64,000 nucleotides of DNA, from positions 124,001 to 188,000 of the forward strand of contig NZ_MJAJ01000008.1 of NCBI RefSeq assembly GCF_001746365.1, written 5' to 3'. The first letter of the stretch is position 1. Each line of letters starts with the position of its first letter. This document shows, in pieces, positions 53,213 through 61,566 of the stretch. The stretch comes from Streptomyces sp. LUP30. GTDB taxonomy: Bacteria; Actinomycetota; Actinomycetes; Streptomycetales; Streptomycetaceae. Position numbers and translations under genes: made by a program. The notes under the pieces were generated by a model that had not been told where the DNA came from, searched no databases, and was given only the letters and a program-made list of their open reading frames with translations.

Positions 53213-53676
53213 CGAACGACGGACCCACCGCCGACGGCTCGCTGCTCCTCGACGAGCAGTTGTGCTTCGCCCTGTACGCCGCCCAGCGCGCGGTGACGGC
53301 CGCGTACCGACCGCTCCTGGACGAACTGGGCCTCACCTACCCCCAGTACCTGGTGCTGCTGGTGCTCTGGGAGCGCGGGGAGACGACCGTCAAGGAGCTG
53401 GCCGCGGCCCTGCGGCTCGACTACGGCACGATGTCGCCGCTGCTGAAGCGACTGGAGGCGGCGGGCCTGGTGCGCCGGGAGCGCTCGGCGCGCGACGAGC
53501 GCTCGGTGCTGGTGGCGTGCACCGGGCGCGGTGAGGAACTGAAGGGGCGAGCAGGGCGCGTGCCCGGCGCCCTGCTCGCGTCCACCGGCCTGGAGGCGGC
53601 GGAGGTCGCCCGGCTGCGCGAGGAGCTGTGGGGCCTCGCGGAGCGGGCGCACCCGGCGGCCGACCGCACCCGGTAG
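53209..53676 (+). CDS. ohrR: OhrR-type MarR regulator (organic peroxide sensor)
   Basis: 155 aa from GTG 53209, overlapping the cbiO stop by 4 bp. It has the OhrR hallmark LDEQLCFALYAAQRAVTAAY with the peroxide-sensing Cys19, then YPQYLVLLVLWERGETTVKE, LRLDYGTMSPLLKRLEAAGLVRRERSARDERS as helix-turn-helix and wing, and a C-terminal helix. In the known system reduced OhrR represses ohr and is released when the Cys is oxidised by organic hydroperoxides. ohr follows 193 bp downstream, which supports the call. The overlap places it in the cbi operon too. Confidence 0.92.
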   Translation: MTNDGPTADGSLLLDEQLCFALYAAQRAVTAAYRPLLDELGLTYPQYLVLLVLWERGETTVKELAAALRLDYGTMSPLLKRLEAAGLVRRERSARDERSVLVACTGRGEELKGRAGRVPGALLASTGLEAAEVARLREELWGLAERAHPAADRTR

Positions 53677-53836
53677 AGCGCGAGCCGCCACCACTCGCCT
53701 CGCCCGTCCACCCACTCCCCTTGCCCTCTTCCTCCCCTTCCCTCCCTTCCGCCCCTCCCCCCTCTCCGGCGTTACCCGTGGTTACCACCCCCCTGCCGCT
53801 CGCCCACCGACCTACCGGCCGGTACCTTGTGCACGA

Positions 53837-53842
53837 TGTAAT
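53837..53842 (+). promoter_or_regulatory. Putative -10 of ohr
   Basis: TGTAAT lies in the only AT-rich patch (CACGATGTAATTG) of the pyrimidine-rich 193-bp ohrR-ohr gap, 28 bp before the ohr start. An OhrR site would be expected to overlap it; only a poor inverted repeat is visible. Confidence 0.4.
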
Positions 53843-53869
53843 TGGGGAAGACGCTGGGGAGGGTCCGCC

Positions 53870-54352
53870 GTGACAGAAGGCGCCGCAGTCGGCACCACCG
53901 AGAACGCCGACGCAGCCGGCACCGCCGACACTCGTCCGACGAAGATCATGTACGTCGCCGAGGCGACCGCGCACGGGGGCCGCGACGGGTACGTGACCAG
54001 TCAGGACGGCCAGATAGAGCTGAGGGTCGCGATGCCGCCGCAGCTCGGCGGCGACGGCAACGGCACCAACCCGGAGCAGCTCTTCGCGGCCGGTTACAGC
54101 TCCTGCTTCCACAACGCGCTGATCCTCGTCGGCAACCGGGCGGGCTACGACCTCACCGGGTCGACGGTGGCGGCGAAGGTCGGGATCGGCCCGAACAGGA
54201 GCAAGGGCTACGGCCTCGCGGTCGCGCTCAGCGTCTCGCTCCCCGTCCTCGACCCGGGCCTTGCGGAGAAGCTGGTGGACGCGGCGCACCAGGTGTGCCC
54301 GTACTCGAACGCCACGCGTGGCAACATCGATGTAACGATCATTCTCGGCTAG
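53870..54352 (+). CDS. ohr: Organic hydroperoxide resistance protein Ohr
   Basis: 160 aa from GTG 53870 behind GGGAGGG. It belongs to the Ohr/OsmC fold, with peroxidatic and resolving cysteines C79 in AGYSSCFHNAL and C143 in QVCPYSNATRGN, and the YVAEATAHGGRDGYVTSQDG start. It reduces organic hydroperoxides with a thiol cofactor. It lies downstream of ohrR on the same strand. The N-terminal 22 residues (Ala/Thr-rich) are an extension beyond the usual family start. Confidence 0.95.
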   Translation: MTEGAAVGTTENADAAGTADTRPTKIMYVAEATAHGGRDGYVTSQDGQIELRVAMPPQLGGDGNGTNPEQLFAAGYSSCFHNALILVGNRAGYDLTGSTVAAKVGIGPNRSKGYGLAVALSVSLPVLDPGLAEKLVDAAHQVCPYSNATRGNIDVTIILG

Positions 54353-54428
54353 CGGGACGAAGGAATCGCAGGCTGTCCCCGGGCGTTCTCCGAGGAGTTG
54401 AAGGCGATCTCCGAGGGGACGGGCGGGC

Positions 54429-55595
54429 GTGGACGTGAACGGTGCGGTGGCCGAGGGCTTCGAGCCGGTCCGGGAGGCGTTCGCCCGCAACTTCGAGACG
54501 CTCGGGGACCGGGGCGCGGCGGTCGCCGTCTACCGGGACGGGCGCAAGGTCGTCGACCTGTGGGGCGGCACGAAGGACGTCGACGGCACGGCCCCCTGGG
54601 AGCGCGGCACCGCCCAGATCGTGCGGTCGGCGACCAAGGGCGTGGTCGCCGCCGGCCTCCTGCTGCTGCACCAGCGCGGCGAACTGGATCTGGACGCGCC
54701 GGTCGGAGCCTACTGGCCGGAGTACAAGGCGGCGGGCAAGGAGCGCACCCTCGTGCGGCATCTGCTCGCACACCGGGCGGGCGTGCCGGTGCTGGACCGG
54801 CCGCTGACCCCCGCCGAGGCCGCCGACCCCGATCTGGGCGCGGCGGCGGTCGCGGCTCAGACGCCCGTCTGGGAGCCCGGCACGGACCACGGCTACCACG
54901 CGCAGACGTACAGCTGGCTGACCGGCGAGCTGGTACGCCGGATCACCGGGCGGCCCGTCGGGGAGTGGATCGCCGACGAGGTCGCGGGGCCGGTCGGGGC
55001 GGACCTGTGGCTCGGGCTGCCGGCGGCGCAGCGCGCACGGGCAGGGCGCGTGGGACAGGTGGAAGCGCCGACGCGAGCGGGCGCGCTGAAGACCCGGCCC
55101 AAGCCCGCCGTCGCGGCCGCCTACGCCGATCCGCACTCGCTGACCCGCCGCGCCTTCGCCGCGATCACCCCGCTGCCCGACGAGAACGACCCCGCCTACC
55201 GGGCCGCGGCCCTGCCCGCCTCCAACGGCATCGCCACCGCCGACGGCCTGGCCCGTTTCTACGCCTCGCTGATCGGCGAGGTCGAGGGCGGGAGACGGCT
55301 GCTGCGGCCGGAGACGGTGGCACTCGCACGCGGCGAGCAGTCGTCCGGCCCGGACCGGGTGCTCGTGGTGAACACCCGCTTCGGCCTCGGCCCCATGCTG
55401 CACGGCACCGCGTCCCCGCTGCTGTCCCCCGCCTCCTTCGGCCACCCGGGCCGCGGCGGCGCCCTGGGCCTGGCCGACCCGGAGTCGGGGATCGCCTTCG
55501 GCTACGTCACCAACGGTTTCCGGACGAGCGTGACGGCGGACCCGCGCGCCCAGGCCCTGCTGCGGGCCCTGCGCGCGGCGACGGCGACGCACTGA
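54429..55595 (+). CDS. Serine hydrolase, beta-lactamase class C / esterase type
   Basis: 388 aa from GTG 54429, with GAGGGGACGGGCGGG upstream. It has the class C beta-lactamase fold: the S-x-x-K nucleophile in RSATKGVVAAGLLLL (near residue 67), a Tyr motif in GYHAQTYSWLTGELV and a FGHPGRGGALGLADPESG block in place of KTG. It lacks a signal peptide and so acts in the cytosol. Such enzymes are mostly esterases or D-aminopeptidase-like hydrolases, not antibiotic lactamases (known family behaviour). The substrate is unknown. It follows ohr by 76 bp but need not be linked. Confidence 0.88.
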   Translation: MDVNGAVAEGFEPVREAFARNFETLGDRGAAVAVYRDGRKVVDLWGGTKDVDGTAPWERGTAQIVRSATKGVVAAGLLLLHQRGELDLDAPVGAYWPEYKAAGKERTLVRHLLAHRAGVPVLDRPLTPAEAADPDLGAAAVAAQTPVWEPGTDHGYHAQTYSWLTGELVRRITGRPVGEWIADEVAGPVGADLWLGLPAAQRARAGRVGQVEAPTRAGALKTRPKPAVAAAYADPHSLTRRAFAAITPLPDENDPAYRAAALPASNGIATADGLARFYASLIGEVEGGRRLLRPETVALARGEQSSGPDRVLVVNTRFGLGPMLHGTASPLLSPASFGHPGRGGALGLADPESGIAFGYVTNGFRTSVTADPRAQALLRALRAATATH

Positions 55596-55652
55596 CCCCC
55601 GACGGCTGACACCCGACGGCTGACGTCTGCCCGCGGTCCGCCCGCACGTCGA

Positions 55653-55934
55653 CTACACGTGGATCGAGTGGGACCTGCGCCCCGAGGCGTCGTCGATCTC
55701 CAGATGCGCCTTGGTCAGCAGCTGCATGGCGATCTCGTTGAGCGCTCGGGCGCCCGCGATCTCCTCCCCGACCCGGGGCTGGTTGGCGTCCACGTTGTGC
55801 CGGGAGGCATGCCCGTGCGCCCTGACCTCGGTCCCGTCCGGCAGACGCACCATCGCGACCGCCCGCGTATGCCGGTCGTCCTCCTCGAACTCCAGCTCGA
55901 TATGCCAGCCGACCGTGGTGTGCATGACGGCCAT
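55653..55934 (-). CDS. DUF1876 protein
   Basis: 93 aa from ATG 55934. It shows the compact DUF1876 pattern seen in mycobacterial Rv2632c-like proteins: WHIELEFEEDDRHTRAVAMVRLPDGTEV, GHASRHNVDANQPRVGEEIAGARAL and LLTKAHLEID. A dsRBD-like fold is reported for the family, but the role is unknown. It is a single gene on the minus strand, convergent with the serine hydrolase. Confidence 0.88.
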   Translation of the reverse strand: MAVMHTTVGWHIELEFEEDDRHTRAVAMVRLPDGTEVRAHGHASRHNVDANQPRVGEEIAGARALNEIAMQLLTKAHLEIDDASGRRSHSIHV

Positions 55935-56033
55935 GACGAATCACCTCCGAAGCTCCTGCTTCCAGAGTGCCCCTCCGGACCGGCGCCCGCACCCACGCGG
56001 CCTCCCCCGCCCACGGCCCACCCGCGGCGCCGG

Positions 56034-56879
56034 TCAGCCGGTGTGCAGCATCAACCCGATGCCCACCACCAGCAGCCCCGCCGCGGCGAGCCGCGGAACA
56101 CCGAAACGTTCCTTGAAGAACAGAGCGCCGATCGCCGCTCCCACGATGATCGACGACTCCCGCAGCGCTGCGATCGGGGCCAGTTCGGCTCGGGTCTGGG
56201 CCCACAGGACGAGGGCGTAGGCCAGGACGGACAGCGCCGAGCCGAGGAGGCCGAGGGCGGCGTGGGGGCGCAGGACGGCGGCGGTCCGTCCGCGCCAGCG
56301 GTGGACGGCGTAGGCCGGGATGACAGCGCCCTGCAGGGCCATCAGCCAGGCGATGTACCCGAGCGACGACCCGGAGGCCCGGACGCCGAGCCCGTCGACG
56401 ACCGTGTACGAGGCGATGGTCAGGCCGGTCGCCAGCGCGGCCCCGACGGCCGGCCAGTCGGGCCGTCGTCCGCGCAGCCCCCAGAGGGCGACGCCGGTCA
56501 GCCCCGCGCACGACAGCGCGATGCCGGCGGCCGCCCAGCCGTCCGGCACCTCGTGCGCGAAGACGGCGGCCAGGACCGTGACGACGAGCGGCGCGGAGCC
56601 GCGCGCGATGGGGTACGCCTGCCCGAAGTCGCCGAGCCGGAACGACCGCATGAGCAGCGCGTAGTACGCGATGTGGATGAGCGCCGAGCACAGCAGGTAC
56701 GGCCATGCGCCCGACGCCGGGAACGTGGTGAACGACGCGAGCGCGAGACCGATGAGCATGCCGCCGCCGGCGATGAGCGTGAACCCGACGAGTTTGTCGG
56801 TGATCCGGTGGGCGATGGCGTTCCAACTGGCGTGGGTGACCGCGGCGACCAGGACGGCCGCGGTGACCAGCGGGGTCAC
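56034..56879 (-). CDS. EamA/DMT-superfamily transporter
   Basis: 281 aa from GTG 56879. It has ten predicted helices in two EamA halves (about 1-135 and 145-281), starting LVTAAVLVAAVTHASWNAIAH and ending LAAAGLLVVGIGLMLHTG, with the family features YPIARGSAPLVV and IAALRESSIIVGAAIGALFFKE. It is likely an exporter of small metabolites or amino-acid derivatives. Its start overlaps the YbaK gene by 4 bp (GTGA), so the two are coupled. Confidence 0.9.
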   Translation of the reverse strand: MTPLVTAAVLVAAVTHASWNAIAHRITDKLVGFTLIAGGGMLIGLALASFTTFPASGAWPYLLCSALIHIAYYALLMRSFRLGDFGQAYPIARGSAPLVVTVLAAVFAHEVPDGWAAAGIALSCAGLTGVALWGLRGRRPDWPAVGAALATGLTIASYTVVDGLGVRASGSSLGYIAWLMALQGAVIPAYAVHRWRGRTAAVLRPHAALGLLGSALSVLAYALVLWAQTRAELAPIAALRESSIIVGAAIGALFFKERFGVPRLAAAGLLVVGIGLMLHTG

Positions 56880-57361
56880 GCGGTGCGCTCGCGGACGTCC
56901 ACGAGGGTCGCGTCGGCGTGCTCGACCAGGTCGTGGGGCGCCATGGGGAAGACGACGTGCGGGTTGCCCGCGGCGGCCCACACCACGTCGTGCGCGAGCA
57001 GACTCCGGTCGGCCAGCACCCGCGTCCGCGTCCGGTGCCCGAAGGGCGGCACGCCCCCGATCGCGTACCCGGTCGTCTCGCGTACGACGTCGGCGGCGGC
57101 CCTCGTCACCTTGCCCGCGCCCAGTTCCGCGCGCACCCGCTCGACGTCGACGCGGGAGGCCCCGTCCATCAGCACCAGCACCGGCGTGCCGTCGGCGGCG
57201 AAGATCAGCGACTTGCAGATCTGACTCAGTTCGCACCCGATGGCGGCCGCCGCCTCGGCGGCGGTCCGGGTCGCCTCGGGGAAGCTGCGCGTGGCAAGGC
57301 CGTCCAGCCCGAGGGCGCGGAGGGCTTCGGTGAACCGGGGGTGCGCGGCAGGCGGGGTCAT
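56876..57361 (-). CDS. YbaK/EbsC-type aminoacyl-tRNA deacylase
   Basis: 161 aa from ATG 57361. It is a YbaK/ProX-like editing domain: TRSFPEATRTAAEAAAAIGCELSQICKSLIF with the conserved Lys, then RVDVERVRAELGA, TTGYAIGGVPPFGH and a VVFPMAPHDLVEH end. Such proteins hydrolyse mischarged tRNAs, for example Cys- or Ala-tRNA(Pro). It is translationally coupled to the DMT exporter. It might act with it on the same amino-acid analogue, but that is a guess. Confidence 0.9.
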   Translation of the reverse strand: MTPPAAHPRFTEALRALGLDGLATRSFPEATRTAAEAAAAIGCELSQICKSLIFAADGTPVLVLMDGASRVDVERVRAELGAGKVTRAAADVVRETTGYAIGGVPPFGHRTRTRVLADRSLLAHDVVWAAAGNPHVVFPMAPHDLVEHADATLVDVRERTA

Positions 57362-57430
57362 GCGGGCACGCTAGCGGTCGGTGCGGGAGGCGGGCGAGTG
57401 GGTTTGCGGCGGCCCGTCCGGCCGTGGACG

Positions 57431-57460
57431 CGACGGGACGACGGGACGACGGGACGACGA
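57431..57460. repeat. 8-bp tandem repeat (CGACGGGA)
   Basis: CGACGGGA is repeated three and a half times just before the 57459-57494 hairpin. Confidence 0.7.
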
Positions 57461-57494
57461 AGCGCCCGGCCCCCGGGAGGGGGTCGGGCGCTTC
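57459..57494. terminator. Terminator of the lamin-tail gene
   Basis: GAAGCGCCCG (57459-57468) and CGGGCGCTTC (57485-57494) form a 10-bp stem with an inner CCCCC/GGGGG pairing, 33 bp beyond the stop on the minus strand. Confidence 0.8.
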
Positions 57495-57526
57495 GCCGTC
57501 AGGCCGGGACGGCCGGGGTGCGGATG

Positions 57527-58057
57527 TCAGTCACGGCCGCCGTGGTGGTGACCGTCGCGGTCGTGGCGGTCGTGGCGGTCGTCACGACCGTGGCGGTCGT
57601 GGCGGTGGCCCCAGGACTCGTCGTCCACGAAACGACGGTGGTCGTTGCGCAGGGTGGCGGTGTCGGAGTAGTTGTCCCACACCTCGCGGTGGCGGTCCTG
57701 GAACAGGTCGGTGCGGGTGTCGCGGCCCTCACCGGTGTGGATGCGGACGGTGGCGCGGGGGGCCAGCCGGTAGTGGCGGAAGGTGTAGGTCTCGCCGCGC
57801 TCGTCCGAGAGGGTCCACCCGTCCAGGTTGACCTCGTGGCGAGTGGTGTTGGTCAGCTCGACCCACTCCTTGTTCAGGGAGCGGGCGGAGCGGTCGTTTC
57901 GGCCCGGTGCGTCGTACTGCACGGCGCTGATTTCCACCTTCGCCCGGTCCTGGTGCGGGTGGTCGGCTGCGGAGGCCGGCAGCGCCACCGTCCCGACGAC
58001 GGCCGCGGCGATCGCGGCGGCGGCGAGACAGCGAGCGGAAACAGTGTTAACGGACAC
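57527..58057 (-). CDS. Secreted lamin-tail-domain protein with His/Asp-rich end
   Basis: 176 aa. GTG 58057 was chosen for the AAGGAGACC ribosome-binding site; an upstream ATG lies on it. The Sec signal SARCLAAAAIAAAVVGTVAL ends at PASA. The mature part is an LTD (lamin tail) beta-sandwich: KVEISAVQYDAPGRND, EWVELTNTTRHEVNLDGWTLSDERGETYTF and RATVRIHTGEGRD. The last 30 residues are DRH/DGH repeats (HDRHGRDDRHDRHDRDG), a likely metal-binding tail. Secreted LTD proteins are common in Streptomyces; the role is unknown. Confidence 0.88.
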   Translation of the reverse strand: MSVNTVSARCLAAAAIAAAVVGTVALPASAADHPHQDRAKVEISAVQYDAPGRNDRSARSLNKEWVELTNTTRHEVNLDGWTLSDERGETYTFRHYRLAPRATVRIHTGEGRDTRTDLFQDRHREVWDNYSDTATLRNDHRRFVDDESWGHRHDRHGRDDRHDRHDRDGHHHGGRD

Positions 58058-58398
58058 AAGGTCTCCTTGCATGGTGCGAGTGACGGCCGGATCGGCCGCA
58101 CGGCCAACACTCGACCACCGACCACGGTCAGCGCGCCTGATTGGCACCTCACGTTACGAACCGTCCACATTCCGGTGACAGTAGGCTTCCATGTCCATAT
58201 ATGTACTGAAGGCTCCGAACCATTGGGACTACTGCCCTGTGGGCCCCTTCCTCCGCTGCCCATCACCCGAAAGTGGGTCACAGCGCGAGGTGCGGAAAAG
58301 AGAAGCCGGTGAGGGCGCTCCGTCCCCACGGAGCCCTCACCGGCGGTCTTTCCCCCGGGTTCCCACGGGCGTCAGCGCCCGTCAGGTCCCCTCGCGTG
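58058..58398. other. Intergenic region between the lamin-tail and MMPL genes
   Basis: The gap of about 340 bp includes an AT-rich patch near 58140-58215 (CACGTTACGAACC, CCATATATGTACTG), probably promoter DNA of the minus-strand lamin-tail gene, and the MMPL terminator. No gene is seen. Confidence 0.5.
58305..58344 (-). terminator. Terminator of the MMPL gene
   Basis: GCCGGTGAGGGC and GCCCTCACCGGC are arms of 12 bp with an inner CCG/CGG pairing, 55 bp beyond the stop on the minus strand. Confidence 0.85.
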
Positions 58399-60648
58399 TC
58401 AGACGCGCACGAGTTCCCGGTCGTCGTCCGGGTCGGCGCCCTGGGTGCCGGCGGCGTCCGCGGGCGTCTTGAGGCCTTCGCCCTCGACGTCCACGTTGGG
58501 CAGCGCGCGGTCCAGCCACTTCGGCAGCCACCAGGCCTTCCTGCCCAGCAGGGCCAGGACGGCCGGCACGATGGCCATGCGCACGATGAAGGCGTCGAAG
58601 AAGACGGCGCTCGCGAGGCCGAAGCCGATCGTCTTGATGATCGCCTCGCTGGCGGTGATGAAGCCGCCGAAGACGGCCATCATGATGATCGCGGCGGCGG
58701 CCACCACCTTGGCGCTGTACCGGAAACCGGTCACCACGGCCTGGCTCGGGCTCTCGCCGTGGACGTACGCCTCGCGCATCCGGGTCACGAGGAAGACCTC
58801 GTAGTCCATCGCGAGACCGAAGACCACGCCCACCATGAAGATCGGCGTCATCGACATGATCGGCCCGGTCTCCTCGACGCCGATCAGGCCGCCGAGCCAG
58901 CCCCACTGGAACACGGCGACGACGGCGCCGAGCGCGGCCAGCACGCTGAGCAGGAAGCCGAGGGCCGCCTTCAGCGGGACCAGGATGGAGCGGAAGACCA
59001 CGATCAGCAGCAGGAAGGCCAGGCCGACGACGAGAGCGAGATACGGGACGAGCGCGTCGTTGAGCTTCTGCGAGAAGTCGATGTTCATCGCGGTGGTGCC
59101 GGTGACGAGCACCTGCGCGCCCGTGTCGGACCGGACCTCGGCGCCCTGGTCGCGAATGGCGTGGACCAGGTCCTCGGTCTGGGTCGACGAGGGCTTGGAG
59201 TCCGGGATCACGGTGATCGTCGCGGTGTCGCCGGCCTTGTTGAAGGCGGCCGGGGTCACCGTGACGACGTCCTCGAGGCCCTTGATCCCGTTGGCCACCG
59301 AGCCGGCCGCCGCCTGCGGGTCGTCGCTGTCGCGAGCGTCGACCACGATCACCAGGGGACCGTTGAAGCCCGGGCCGAAGCCGTCCGAGAGCAGGTCGTA
59401 CGCCCGGCGCTGGGTGGTGGACGTCGGCTGCGAGCCGTCGTCGGGCAGACCCAGCTCCAGCTGGGTGGCGGGGACGGCGATCGCGCCCAGCCCGAGCACG
59501 CCGAGCAGGAGCACGGCGGCCGGCCGGCGGATGACGAAGCTCGCCCAGCGCACGCCCGGACCGGGCTTGGCCGGACCGGACGGGGCGGCCGGACCGGACG
59601 CCGCGGCCTCGGACCCGCGCGACCCGCGCTTCTCGCCCGTGCCCCGGACCTTCTTGCCGGCGAAGCCGAGCAGCGCGGGGATCATGGTCAGCGCGATGAG
59701 GACGGAGACCACGACCGTGCCGGCCGCCGCGAGGCCCATCTTGGTCAGCATCGGCACGTTGACGACCGCGAGGCCCGCCAGGGCGATCACGACCGTGAGG
59801 CCCGCGAAGACCACGGCCGAGCCTGCGGTGCCGGTGGCGCGTCCGACCGCTTCCTCGCGGTCGCGGCCCTCGGCCAGCTCGCTGCGGTAGCGGGAGACGA
59901 TGAACAGGGCGTAGTCGATGCCGACCGCGAGCCCGATCATCAGGGCGAGCGTGGAGGTGGTGTCGCCGAGGTCGAGCGACTTGGCGAAGGCGGTGATGGT
60001 GGAGACGCCGATGCCGACGCCGATGATCGCCGTCAGCAGGGGCAGTCCCGCCGCGACGAGCGAGCCCAGCGTGACGACGAGGACCACCGCGGCGATGGCG
60101 AGACCGACGATCTCGCCGGCCGCCCCCGGCTCGGCCCCGGCCTGCAGCGCGTCGCCGCCGACGTCGACGGTGAGCCCCGTGGCCCGTGCGTCGTCCGCGG
60201 CCTTCTCCAGGGCGTTCCTGGTCGCGTCCGTCAGCTCCATGCCGGGCGCGTCGTACCGGACCGAGGTGTAGGCGACCGTCCCGTCCTTGCTCACGGCGTG
60301 CGTCGTGAACGGGTCGGCGACGGAGACGACCTCGGAGCCGCCGCTCAGCGACTTGACGGTCTTGTCGACGGTCGCCCTGTTGGCGGCGTCCGTCATCTTC
60401 TGGCCCTCGGGGGCCTTGAAGACTATGCGTCCGGTCGCGCCGTCGGCGCTGGCTCCGGGGAAACGCTGTTCCAGCAGGTCGAAGGCCTTCTGCGCCTCGA
60501 CGCCCGGAATGGAGAAGGAGGTGGTGCCCGGTGCGGGCGCGGTCGCGGCGCCGACTCCGGCGAGGGTCAGCAGCGCGACCCACATCAGGGCGACGAAGCC
60601 GCGTCGCCTGAAGGCGAATCGGCCGAGTTTGTAGAGGAACGTGGCCAC
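58399..60648 (-). CDS. MMPL-family RND transporter
   Basis: 749 aa from ATG 60648. It is built as two repeats, each of one helix, a soluble loop and five to six helices (first helix FVALMWVALLTLAGVGAA; second set from about 380). Motifs are IGLAVGIDYALFIVSRYRSELAEG in the first half, and MVGVVFGLAMDYEVFLVTRMRE in the second half, with the Asp-Tyr pairs of the proton relay. MMPL proteins export lipids, siderophores or drugs. The TetR gene 123 bp upstream on the same strand is its likely regulator. The substrate is unknown. Confidence 0.93.
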   Translation of the reverse strand: MATFLYKLGRFAFRRRGFVALMWVALLTLAGVGAATAPAPGTTSFSIPGVEAQKAFDLLEQRFPGASADGATGRIVFKAPEGQKMTDAANRATVDKTVKSLSGGSEVVSVADPFTTHAVSKDGTVAYTSVRYDAPGMELTDATRNALEKAADDARATGLTVDVGGDALQAGAEPGAAGEIVGLAIAAVVLVVTLGSLVAAGLPLLTAIIGVGIGVSTITAFAKSLDLGDTTSTLALMIGLAVGIDYALFIVSRYRSELAEGRDREEAVGRATGTAGSAVVFAGLTVVIALAGLAVVNVPMLTKMGLAAAGTVVVSVLIALTMIPALLGFAGKKVRGTGEKRGSRGSEAAASGPAAPSGPAKPGPGVRWASFVIRRPAAVLLLGVLGLGAIAVPATQLELGLPDDGSQPTSTTQRRAYDLLSDGFGPGFNGPLVIVVDARDSDDPQAAAGSVANGIKGLEDVVTVTPAAFNKAGDTATITVIPDSKPSSTQTEDLVHAIRDQGAEVRSDTGAQVLVTGTTAMNIDFSQKLNDALVPYLALVVGLAFLLLIVVFRSILVPLKAALGFLLSVLAALGAVVAVFQWGWLGGLIGVEETGPIMSMTPIFMVGVVFGLAMDYEVFLVTRMREAYVHGESPSQAVVTGFRYSAKVVAAAAIIMMAVFGGFITASEAIIKTIGFGLASAVFFDAFIVRMAIVPAVLALLGRKAWWLPKWLDRALPNVDVEGEGLKTPADAAGTQGADPDDDRELVRV

Positions 60649-60771
60649 GGAGGCGTACTCCCGGTCAGGTCGTGTGTGTGCAGGGCAGGGTTGACCACCC
60701 CGGCGGGAGGCAGGGGTGATCGGCCCGACGACGTGAGCGGTGACGTCAGGATGGGCGGACCGCGGGGACGG

Positions 60772-61374
60772 TCAGGGGGTGGGCGCGCCGAGGGCGGGGA
60801 GGACCACGGCGTCGATGTACGACAGGAGGAACGCCTGTGTCGGCGGCTGCTCGTCGAGCATGGTGCGGGCGGCGAACGCGCCGATCATCATGTGCGGCAC
60901 GAACTGCATCGCCGGGCTGTCCGCGCGGACCTCACCCCGGTCGACCGCGCGTTGCAGCATGTGACGGAACTCCGCCATCTCCGGCTCGACGAGATGTTCC
61001 TTGAAGGCCTTCAGCAGGTCCGGGTTGCTGTGGACCGCCATGGCCAGACCCCGCATCAGCGCGGAGTTCTGCTCCATCTCGCAGTCGTCCGAACGCAGGG
61101 TGAGGGCGTGCAGGTCGCCCCGGAGCGATCCGGTGTCGACCTCGTCGGCGGAACTGCCCGGCTTGCCGTGGCGGACCGCCTTGGCCACCAGTTCGGCTTT
61201 GCCGCCCCACTGGCGGTAGAGCGTGGCCTTGCTGGACCGGGTGCGAGCGGCGACGGCGTCCATGGTGAGGGCGTCGTAGCCGACCTCGCGGAGCAGTTCG
61301 AGCACGGCCTCGTACAGCTCCGCCTCGCGCTCGGGGGTGATGCGGCTGCGACGCGCCGTTGCGACCTCAGTCAT
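60772..61374 (-). CDS. TetR-family regulator of the MMPL exporter
   Basis: 200 aa from ATG 61374 behind GGAAGGGGAGCGG. TetR_N is at residues about 13-60: EREAELYEAVLELLREVGYD, LTMDAVAARTRSSKATLYRQWGGKAELV. The C-terminal domain belongs to the TetR_C_16-like class. It lies upstream of the MMPL gene on the same strand, and palindromes in the 61416-61485 promoter gap fit autoregulation. Whether it binds a drug or a lipid is unknown. Confidence 0.88.
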   Translation of the reverse strand: MTEVATARRSRITPEREAELYEAVLELLREVGYDALTMDAVAARTRSSKATLYRQWGGKAELVAKAVRHGKPGSSADEVDTGSLRGDLHALTLRSDDCEMEQNSALMRGLAMAVHSNPDLLKAFKEHLVEPEMAEFRHMLQRAVDRGEVRADSPAMQFVPHMMIGAFAARTMLDEQPPTQAFLLSYIDAVVLPALGAPTP

Positions 61375-61415
61375 TCCGCTCCCCTTCCGCTCCGCACCGA
61401 ATACGAACCGCCTCC

Positions 61416-61430
61416 GAACCGACACGGTTC
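61416..61430. promoter_or_regulatory. Palindrome GAACCG-aca-CGGTTC (possible TetR operator 1)
   Basis: A 6-bp-arm inverted repeat lies 42 bp upstream of the tetR start, between tetR and the tricorn gene. Confidence 0.4.
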
Positions 61431-61470
61431 CTCATGCGTACTCACCGAATGTAGCGCACTTCACTGCGAA

Positions 61471-61485
61471 ACGAAACCGTTTCGT
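61471..61485. promoter_or_regulatory. Palindrome ACGAAAC-c-GTTTCGT (probable TetR operator)
   Basis: A perfect inverted repeat with 7-bp arms around one C lies in the AT-richer middle of the tetR/tricorn divergent gap. GAAAC/GTTTC arms are typical of TetR sites that control drug or lipid exporters. Confidence 0.55.
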
Positions 61486-61566
61486 ACGTGTCCTGTCTCA
61501 CGCGGGCCCGGTTCCGCACACATGTCACAAGTTGCTCGGCTCCATCCCCCGGAAAAGCATGGGGAG

